From: Aquificales bacterium
Lineage (GTDB): Bacteria; Aquificota; Aquificia; Aquificales; Aquificaceae
Length of the DNA stretch: 6,364 nucleotides
Assembly: GCA_015491275.1 (NCBI GenBank)
Contig: WFWF01000159.1
Coordinates: 1-6,364 of the forward strand
Direction of reading: 5' to 3'
In this document: positions 1 to 5,246 of the stretch, in pieces
Position numbering within the stretch: position 1 is the stretch's first letter
Layout: the number at the start of each line of letters is the position of its first letter
The notes under the pieces: model-generated
Database searches by the model: none
Seen by the model: the letters and a program-made list of their open reading frames with translations, nothing else
Told to the model about the DNA's origin: nothing
Position numbers and translations under genes: made by a program

Positions 1-32
1 ATAACAAAGATAATAAGCAGGAGCGTATACAT
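1..32 (-). CDS. N-terminal fragment of an unidentified membrane or exported protein, cut by the left edge
   Basis: An ATG at 32-30 on the minus strand opens a frame reading MYTLLLIIFV before the window ends. It is supported by a TGnTAAAAT promoter box just upstream and by a weak AAGGGT Shine-Dalgarno-like stretch about five bases before the ATG. The ten visible residues are almost all hydrophobic, which fits a first transmembrane helix or a signal sequence. The start resembles that of SecG, the small translocase subunit, but ten residues cannot decide this, so no name is given. It is divergent from carB. Confidence 0.4.
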   Translation of the reverse strand, partial: MYTLLLIIFV

Positions 33-42
33 CTTTACCCTT

Positions 43-70
43 ATTTTAGCACATGTTTTTTGATGGTAAA
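43..70 (-). promoter_or_regulatory. Predicted sigma-70-type promoter for the leftward gene
   Basis: On the minus strand the bases TGC-TAAAAT (51 down to 43) form an extended -10 box. A TTTACC element (70 down to 65), matching TTGACA at 4 of 6 positions, sits 16 bases upstream. Transcription would begin near 36-37, only about four or five bases before the ATG at 32, so the mRNA would be almost leaderless. Its upstream element overlaps the -10 box of the carB promoter on the other strand. This is a prediction from base patterns only. Confidence 0.45.
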
Positions 71-72
71 AT
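64..72 (+). promoter_or_regulatory. Predicted extended -10 promoter of carB
   Basis: TGG-TAAAAT at 64-72 is an extended -10 box. No good -35 box is present; the right distance (44-49) holds TTTTAG, which lies inside the opposing promoter's -10 box. The start point would fall near 79, about five bases before the carB ATG. No Shine-Dalgarno sequence precedes carB, which agrees with a leaderless or near-leaderless transcript. Confidence 0.45.
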
Positions 73-83
73 AGTTAAACAGA

Positions 84-1757
84 ATGCCCAAACGCACTGA
101 CATAAAAAAGATAATGATAATAGGCTCTGGACCAATACTCATAGGGCAGGCGGCGGAATTTGATTACTCAGGAACACAAGCGTGTAAGGCTTTAAAACAG
201 GAAGGCTATGAGGTTGTCCTTGTTAACTCAAATCCCGCGACAATTATGACCGATCCCGAATTTGCGGACAGAACCTATATAGAACCCATAACCGTTGAAA
301 CGGTGGAAAAGATTATAAAAAAGGAAAGACCTGACGCTCTGCTTTCCACCCTCGGCGGTCAAACCGCTCTGAATGTTTCCAAGGAACTTTATGAACTCGG
401 CATACTTGACAAATACGGTGTTGAACTCTTGGGTGCCAACTATGAGGCTATAAAGAAGGGGGAAGATAGGGATTTATTCAGAAAATCAATGGAAAGGATA
501 GGACTTAAAGTTCCTGAGAGTGCGGTTGTTTCTTCCCTTGAGGAGGGTTTTGAGGCGGTTGAAAAGATAGATTTTCCGGTTATATTGAGGCCCGCCTTCA
601 CCCTTGGGGGTACTGGCGGATCAATAGCTTACAACAGGGAAGAGTTTGAATATAAGTTAAAGGTTGCCCTTGAAACATCACCTATACATCAGGTGTTGAT
701 AGATAAATCCTTAATAGGATGGAAGGAGTATGAGTTTGAGGTTGTAAGGGACAAGAAGGATAATGTGATAATAGTTTGTTCCATTGAAAACTTTGATCCC
801 ATGGGTGTTCATACGGGAGATTCTATAACTGTTGCTCCTGCTCAAACCCTTACCGATAGAGAGTACCAAACCTTGAGGGATGCATGTATAGCCATAATGA
901 GGGAGATAGGTATAGATACGGGCGGATCAAACATTCAGTTTGCAGTAAATCCTGAGGACGGATCCTTTTATGTGATAGAGATGAATCCCCGTGTTTCAAG
1001 ATCTTCAGCCCTTGCTTCAAAGGCAACCGGTTTCCCCATAGCAAAGATAGCGGCTAAGCTTGCGGTAGGTTATACACTTGATGAGCTTAAAAATGATATA
1101 ACAAAATTTACACCCGCTTCCTTTGAGCCAACTATTGATTATGTCGTAGTTAAGATACCACGCTTTGATTTTAAAAAGTTCCCCGACACCGACAAAACGC
1201 TCACAACAATGATGAAGTCTGTAGGAGAAGTGATGGCTATAGGCAGAACCTTCAAGGAAGCTTTGCTTAAAGCTGTGAGAAGTCTTGAAATTGACAGGTA
1301 CGGTCTTTCTTTTCCTTCATATGCTCATGTATCTGATGAGGAGCTTGTGAGGAATCTCAGGGTGCCCAACGAGGAGAGGTTGTGGTATATTGCAGAAGCC
1401 TTCAGAAGGGGTTTAACCTTAGAGGATGTCTATGAATATACTAAGATAGATCAATGGTTTCTTTACAACATAGAGCAGATTGTTGATTTTGAAAAGGAGA
1501 TAAAAAGTAAGGAGCTGACTGCGGACCTTCTGAGGGAAGCAAAGGAGATGGGATTTTCCGACAAAGAAATAGCCCTTTTAAAGAGTATAACAGAGGATGA
1601 GGTAAGGAAAAAGAGGGAAGAATTTAATATTGTTCCCACCTTCAAGGGTGTTGACACCTGCGGAGGTGAATTTGTAGCTTATACGCCTTACTACTATTCA
1701 TCCTACGAAACCCCTTACTATACGATAGAGGGGGCGGTTATATATGATAATGACTAA
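84..1757 (+). CDS. carB: Carbamoyl-phosphate synthase large subunit, N-terminal section (split CarB)
   Basis: This is the first half of the large subunit of carbamoyl-phosphate synthase, a cytoplasmic enzyme that feeds pyrimidine and arginine synthesis. This half activates bicarbonate with ATP to carboxyphosphate, which reacts with ammonia delivered from glutamine by CarA. Residues 1-125 are the pre-ATP-grasp domain (IGSGPILIGQ near 13-22), about 126-400 the ATP-grasp domain, and about 400-553 the oligomerisation domain. The E. coli ATP- and metal-binding residues occur at identical numbers: R129, R169, E215, H243, Q285, E299, N301, R303. The protein ends at 557, where the full enzyme of about 1,070 residues would enter its second ATP-grasp half. 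The frame closes with a clean TAA, and no second half follows. From memory, Aquifex aeolicus has the same split with an N-section of about 557 residues. The carbamate-phosphorylating half and carA must lie elsewhere. The start lacks a Shine-Dalgarno sequence but fits the family. Confidence 0.96.
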   Translation: MPKRTDIKKIMIIGSGPILIGQAAEFDYSGTQACKALKQEGYEVVLVNSNPATIMTDPEFADRTYIEPITVETVEKIIKKERPDALLSTLGGQTALNVSKELYELGILDKYGVELLGANYEAIKKGEDRDLFRKSMERIGLKVPESAVVSSLEEGFEAVEKIDFPVILRPAFTLGGTGGSIAYNREEFEYKLKVALETSPIHQVLIDKSLIGWKEYEFEVVRDKKDNVIIVCSIENFDPMGVHTGDSITVAPAQTLTDREYQTLRDACIAIMREIGIDTGGSNIQFAVNPEDGSFYVIEMNPRVSRSSALASKATGFPIAKIAAKLAVGYTLDELKNDITKFTPASFEPTIDYVVVKIPRFDFKKFPDTDKTLTTMMKSVGEVMAIGRTFKEALLKAVRSLEIDRYGLSFPSYAHVSDEELVRNLRVPNEERLWYIAEAFRRGLTLEDVYEYTKIDQWFLYNIEQIVDFEKEIKSKELTADLLREAKEMGFSDKEIALLKSITEDEVRKKREEFNIVPTFKGVDTCGGEFVAYTPYYYSSYETPYYTIEGAVIYDND

Positions 1758-1783
1758 AATATGAAATATAGAGGAGGTGGAAA

Positions 1784-2035
1784 ATGAGGGGGTTTATTTT
1801 GCTTTTGATGTTATTCCTCGGCATATCTTATGCCTATGAAAGGTGTTATCCTTCCCTTCCAATGGAGGAAGCTGTTGTGATAGCAAAGGAATATGCGGGG
1901 GAGGTGTATTATGCAAAACTGTCTTATAGGAAGCGATGTGACTGTTGTGTTTACAGGATTAAAGGTATGAGGGGTGTGGTGGAAGTGGATGCGGATACAG
2001 GAAAAGTGGTCAGGTTTACCCGATATAGAAGATGA
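1784..2035 (+). CDS. Small secreted PepSY-like protein with four cysteines
   Basis: The 83-residue protein starts with a clear signal peptide: MRG, a hydrophobic stretch at 4-14, then a signal peptidase I site after S-Y-A (cleavage after residue 17). The mature part of about 66 residues looks like one PepSY unit: a helix beginning at EEAVVIAKEYAG (28-39), then strands, ending in the typical V-D-x-D-T-G-K-V-V near 68-76. PepSY domains are small extracytoplasmic modules, some inhibitory to peptidases; the role here is unknown. Four cysteines (21, 52, 54, 55), including a C-D-C-C cluster, are unusual for a PepSY unit and suggest disulphides or metal binding. There is no lipobox and no CxxCH haem site. 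An AGGAGG at 1772-1777, six bases before the ATG, is a strong ribosome site and fixes the start. The gene lies 26 bases after carB and is probably co-transcribed, though a functional link is not obvious. The PepSY call is moderately sure; secretion is surer. Confidence 0.75.
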   Translation: MRGFILLLMLFLGISYAYERCYPSLPMEEAVVIAKEYAGEVYYAKLSYRKRCDCCVYRIKGMRGVVEVDADTGKVVRFTRYRR

Positions 2036-2041
2036 TATAAT
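2015..2041 (+). promoter_or_regulatory. Predicted promoter of tRNA-Val
   Basis: A perfect TATAAT box at 2036-2041 begins on the base after the TGA stop of the upstream small gene. TTTACC at 2015-2020 (4 of 6 to TTGACA) lies 15 bases upstream, inside that gene. Transcription would start near 2046-2048, giving a 5' leader of about six to eight bases before the tRNA. The tRNA may also be read through from carB. Confidence 0.5.
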
Positions 2042-2053
2042 AAAAACTTCCCA

Positions 2054-2129
2054 AGGCGGGTAGCTCAGTCGGGAGAGCGCCGCCCTTACAAGGCGGAGGT
2101 CACGGGTTCAAGTCCCGTCCCGCCTACCA
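2054..2129 (+). tRNA. tRNA-Val (anticodon UAC), CCA encoded
   Basis: The 76-base gene folds into a full cloverleaf with every stem base Watson-Crick paired. The acceptor stem AGGCGGG (2054-2060) pairs with CCCGCCT (2119-2125), the D stem GCTC with GAGC (2063-2066 and 2075-2078), the anticodon stem CCGCC with GGCGG (2080-2084 and 2092-2096), and the T stem ACGGG with CCCGT (2102-2106 and 2114-2118). The anticodon loop CTTACAA carries TAC at 2087-2089, which reads valine GTA and other GTN codons. The T loop is TTCAAGT. The discriminator is A and the CCA tail is encoded (2127-2129). Eighteen of 21 stem pairs are G-C, as expected for a thermophile. The first pair is A1-U72 rather than the usual G1-C72. 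Confidence 0.97.
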
Positions 2130-2173
2130 TTTGTTCCAAATGCTCCAATGGTTCCATTCCATTATTGAAAAAA

Positions 2174-3301
2174 TCAACTTCCCCTGGTAGTTTCATTTCT
2201 CTTTCTTGATTGAGTCAAATACCAGTCGTAGGTTCTTTTAATACCCTCGGTCAGGCTTATGCGGGGTTTCCATCCCAGTTCCTTAATCTTTGAAATATCA
2301 AGAAGCTTTCTGGGTGTGCCGTCGGGTTTTGAAAGGTCATGTTTTACATTTCCCTTATAACCCACTATCTCTTTAACAAGATGAATCAAATCTATAAGTT
2401 TTATATCTTCACCCGTTCCTACATTAACAAAATAATCCGGGTTAAGCTTCCTCATATCTTCCGCATCCACATTTTCCATCAGAAAAATACACGCATCCGC
2501 CAGATCTTCCACATATAAAAATTCCCTGTAAACATTTCCCGTTCCCCAGACCAGTATGTGATCCCTTTTTATTCCTACCTTATCAAGGGCGGATTCAATA
2601 CTTTTTTTATCTTTTAAATCTATAAGCCCGTCTAAGCCGAATCCTAAGGGATTGTTTTTAATATCGCTTATTATTCCTTCCCAATCACCCTCCATAAGTA
2701 ATTTGCCCAAGTGGAATTTTCTTATCAGAGCGGGCAGTACATGGGATGTTTCAAGATTAAAGTTGTCACCAGGTCCGTATAGGTTTGTGGGCATTACGGA
2801 TATGAAGTTGGTTCCGTACTGTTCGTTGTAATACCTGCAAAGTTTTATGGCTGAAATTTTTGCTATGGCGTAGGGCTCGTTGGTTGATTCCAGTATTCCC
2901 GATAAAAGATATTCCTCCTTCATAGGTTGGGGGCAATTCCTCGGATAAATGCAAGACGATCCAAGGTTCAGAAGTTTTTCCGTTCCGTGCAGATAAGCGG
3001 AATTTATTACATTAAGGGCTATAGCAAGATTATCGTATATAAATTCAGCCTTATATGTATTATTTGCGAGGATACCACCCACCTTTGCAGCTGACAGGAA
3101 TACCCAGTTAGGTTTCTCTTTTTCAAAGAATCTATTTACAGCCTCCTGTATTCTCAGGTCAAGTTCATATCTTGTTTTATAAACAAGATTACTGTAGCCT
3201 TTTTCTTTAAGCTTCTTCTTTATATGGGATCCTACAAGACCCCTGTGCCCCGCAACAAATACTTTTAAGTCACTTGATCCTTTCATAGAGTGAGTAGTCA
3301 T
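2174..3301 (-). CDS. fcl: GDP-L-fucose synthase (long form)
   Basis: This cytoplasmic short-chain dehydrogenase/reductase-type enzyme epimerises and NADPH-reduces GDP-4-keto-6-deoxy-D-mannose, the Gmd product, to GDP-L-fucose. The Rossmann motif G-HR-G-LV-G is at residues 18-24. Residues matching the E. coli catalytic set are all present with an offset of eight: S115, C117, Y144, K148 and H187. W-G-T-G (252-255) followed by REFLYVEDLADA is the family signature for substrate binding. At 375 residues it exceeds the E. coli enzyme (about 321). Most of the excess is an insertion at about 198-248, between the H187 region and W-G-T-G, as in the long Fcl forms I recall from Bacteroides. Starting at 3301 gives a 32-base overlap with gmd; the in-frame ATG at 3286 (MKGSSDLK) would cut it to 17. 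Neither start has a Shine-Dalgarno sequence, so translational coupling to gmd is likely and the start is uncertain. Confidence 0.95.
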   Translation of the reverse strand: MTTHSMKGSSDLKVFVAGHRGLVGSHIKKKLKEKGYSNLVYKTRYELDLRIQEAVNRFFEKEKPNWVFLSAAKVGGILANNTYKAEFIYDNLAIALNVINSAYLHGTEKLLNLGSSCIYPRNCPQPMKEEYLLSGILESTNEPYAIAKISAIKLCRYYNEQYGTNFISVMPTNLYGPGDNFNLETSHVLPALIRKFHLGKLLMEGDWEGIISDIKNNPLGFGLDGLIDLKDKKSIESALDKVGIKRDHILVWGTGNVYREFLYVEDLADACIFLMENVDAEDMRKLNPDYFVNVGTGEDIKLIDLIHLVKEIVGYKGNVKHDLSKPDGTPRKLLDISKIKELGWKPRISLTEGIKRTYDWYLTQSRKRNETTRGS

Positions 3302-4418
3302 GGTTTGTATATTTAAAGTTTTTTTCCGCGGATATACTTATACCCTCACCTATGGGGTTCATACCTATCAGTTTCATATCGTAGTCAACCATTATCTTTA
3401 TAAGCTCATAAAAGCTCACACGCGGTTCCCATCCGAGCTTATACCTTGCTTTTGTTATATCCGCCCGCAGGTGGTCAACCTCCGTGGGTCTGAAATATTT
3501 GGGATCTATTTCAATAACTATGTCTCCCTCTTTTAGGACATCCTTCCATCTGTTTATTACGCTTTTTATAATACCTTTTTCTCCAATGCCCTCTCCCTTC
3601 CATTCAAGCTCTATTCCTACATACTCAAATGCTTTTGCCACAAACTCTTTTACAGTGTGGCTTTCTCCCGTACCCACAACATAGTCTTCGGGGCTTTCCT
3701 GCTGAAGCATTAACCACATAGCTTCAACATACTCGGGTGCAAAGCCCCAATCCCTTCTTGCATACAGATTTCCCAAAAATAACTTCTTCTGATTACCTGC
3801 TAAGATATTAGCCAAGCCTCTTGTTATTTTCCTTGTTACAAATGTTTCGCCCCTGCGCGGCGATTCATGATTGAATAATATACCGTTGCATGCAAATATG
3901 TTATAAGCTTCTCTGTAATTTACAGTCATCCAGAAGGCATAGACCTTTGCAACCGCGTACGGACTTCTCGGGTAAAAAGGGGTTCTTTCGTTTTGGGGCG
4001 GGGGTGAAGCTCCGAACATCTCGGATGATGATGCCTGATAAAATTTTGCTTTTATACCGCTCCTTCTAAGTGCTTCCAGCATTCTGGTGGTTCCCAGTGC
4101 GGTTATATTGGCAGTGTATTCGGGCATATCAAAGGACACCCTTACATGGGATTGGGCACCGAGATTGTAAACCTCATCGGGTTGTATATTCCATATAAGC
4201 TCCGTAAGAAGACCCGCATCGGATAGGTCTCCGTAGTAAAGGAACAGCCTTGCTTCAGGTTCGTGCGGATCCACATATATATGTTCTATTCTGTGTGTAT
4301 TAAAGGTTGAAGCCCTTCTTATAATTCCGTGAACTTCGTATCCCTTGGAAAGAAGGAATTCTGCCAGATAAGAGCCGTCCTGACCGGTTATACCGGTTAT
4401 TAAAGCCCTCTGCGCCAT
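3270..4418 (-). CDS. gmd: GDP-mannose 4,6-dehydratase
   Basis: Gmd removes water from GDP-D-mannose to give GDP-4-keto-6-deoxy-D-mannose, the first step to GDP-L-fucose and other deoxyhexoses. It is cytoplasmic and NADP-dependent. Visible motifs in order: the nucleotide-binding G-IT-G-QD-G at residues 9-15, the RRAS stretch at 34-37 typical of NADP-binding Gmd, GAQSHVRVSFD (87-97), the catalytic region SSSEMFG (130-136) with E133, and Y154-x3-K158 of the short-chain dehydrogenase type. FNHESPRRGETFVTRKI (182-198), RRDWGFAPEYVEAMW (221-235) and FRPTEVDHLRAD (309-320) are substrate and tetramer signatures. At 382 residues it is slightly longer than usual, with a tail of about 30 residues after the last conserved helix. 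The AGGAGG at 4430-4425, six bases ahead of the ATG, fixes the start. It lies 33 bases behind the GT26 gene and overlaps fcl, so its product is passed to the next enzyme of the same operon. Confidence 0.97.
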   Translation of the reverse strand: MAQRALITGITGQDGSYLAEFLLSKGYEVHGIIRRASTFNTHRIEHIYVDPHEPEARLFLYYGDLSDAGLLTELIWNIQPDEVYNLGAQSHVRVSFDMPEYTANITALGTTRMLEALRRSGIKAKFYQASSSEMFGASPPPQNERTPFYPRSPYAVAKVYAFWMTVNYREAYNIFACNGILFNHESPRRGETFVTRKITRGLANILAGNQKKLFLGNLYARRDWGFAPEYVEAMWLMLQQESPEDYVVGTGESHTVKEFVAKAFEYVGIELEWKGEGIGEKGIIKSVINRWKDVLKEGDIVIEIDPKYFRPTEVDHLRADITKARYKLGWEPRVSFYELIKIMVDYDMKLIGMNPIGEGISISAEKNFKYTNHDYSLYERIK

Positions 4419-4420
4419 GC

Positions 4421-4430
4421 CTCCCCTCCT
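4421..4430 (-). promoter_or_regulatory. Strong ribosome binding site of gmd
   Basis: The minus strand reads AGGAGGGGAG just before the gmd ATG (spacing six bases from AGGAGG). It is the only strong Shine-Dalgarno sequence seen in the leftward operon and makes gmd an independent point of ribosome entry, in contrast to the overlapping genes on either side. Confidence 0.75.
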
Positions 4431-4451
4431 TCAGATATTCGCGAAATGTCA

Positions 4452-5246
4452 TTATAAATCATCATAAGGTCCTTCCGACTGCTTTTTGTTTATATCTTTA
4501 TACCTTCTATTTATATCTCTCATAAGAAGATAAACGAAGTATGTATTTGTGTATGCATACCTTTTCATCAAACGACGGGGTTCTTGCATCAATCTGAACA
4601 GCCATTCAAGAGCTAACTTCTGCATCCAGCGGGGAGCGCGCTTTTTGAGACCAGCATAAACCGGAAATGCCGCACCCACTCCCAACATAACCGCATTAAT
4701 CTTATCCTTCATTTCGGACATAAATTTTTCCTGATTCGGGCATCCGAGGGATACAAAAACCATATTTGCTCCGGAATTGTTTATCATTGCTGCTATCTCT
4801 TCCTTTTCCGCATTATTCAGCTTTCTGAAAGGCGGTGAGAACATTCCGCCTATCCTCAGGTGAGGATGATCCCTTTTTAGCTTTTTGCTTATTGCATCAA
4901 GTACGGGTTCTGTAGATCCGTAAAAAAAGACGGATAAGGATCTCTCCTCAGCTTCCCGTATAAGATCGGGTAGAAGATCCATCCCAGCAACCCTGTCCTG
5001 CTTTATTCCATAAAGCATTCTGAGTGCATAGACTATAGGCATACCGTCGGGTGTAACTATATTTGCATTATTAACTTTGTAAGCAAAATTCTTGTTCCTG
5101 TAAGCTTCTACCGTCATGTGGACATTGGCAATACACACATACGACGATACCCTCTCTTCCGCAAGCCATAGTATATGCTCTATAAATTCCTCGTACTTAC
5201 CTATGGATACATCTATGGATATAACCCTTTTCCTTTCAAGCTTCAT
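4452..5246 (-). CDS. WecG/TagA/CpsF-family glycosyltransferase (GT26)
   Basis: Members of this family transfer a sugar such as ManNAc, ManNAcA or glucose from a nucleotide donor to an undecaprenyl-diphosphate-linked sugar at the inner face of the membrane, an early step in surface-polymer synthesis. The 264-residue protein has the whole family set: NVHM (41-44), TPDGMPIV (65-72), DRVAGMDLL (84-92), a nucleotide-binding GST (110-112), SLGCPNQEKFM (166-176), and GVGAAFPVYAG (189-199). Asp67 in PDGMP fits the proposed catalytic base of TagA. The basic, aromatic C-terminal part (about 203-240, RAPRWMQKLALEW and then RRLMKRY) matches the appendage that docks TagA on the membrane. No transmembrane segment is evident. 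Its ATG overlaps the stop of the preceding glycosyltransferase as ATGA and has only a weak ribosome site, so it is translationally coupled. The donor sugar cannot be told from sequence, so no symbol is assigned; the partner phosphosugar transferase is not in the window. Confidence 0.92.
   Translation of the reverse strand: MKLERKRVISIDVSIGKYEEFIEHILWLAEERVSSYVCIANVHMTVEAYRNKNFAYKVNNANIVTPDGMPIVYALRMLYGIKQDRVAGMDLLPDLIREAEERSLSVFFYGSTEPVLDAISKKLKRDHPHLRIGGMFSPPFRKLNNAEKEEIAAMINNSGANMVFVSLGCPNQEKFMSEMKDKINAVMLGVGAAFPVYAGLKKRAPRWMQKLALEWLFRLMQEPRRLMKRYAYTNTYFVYLLMRDINRRYKDINKKQSEGPYDDL

Noticed and set aside
1784..2035. Lipoprotein or c-type cytochrome reading of the small secreted protein
   Set aside because: The residues before C21 do not form a lipobox, and the C-D-C-C cluster is not followed by a histidine in a CxxCH pattern.
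2146..2167. Possible intrinsic terminator hairpin between the tRNA and fcl
   Set aside because: The seven-pair stem needs two G-U pairs on one strand, which become A-C mismatches on the other, and no T-run follows on either strand.
3300..3684. Two overlapping + strand open frames opposite gmd
   Set aside because: They are shadows of a strongly conserved gene; no ribosome site or recognisable motif.
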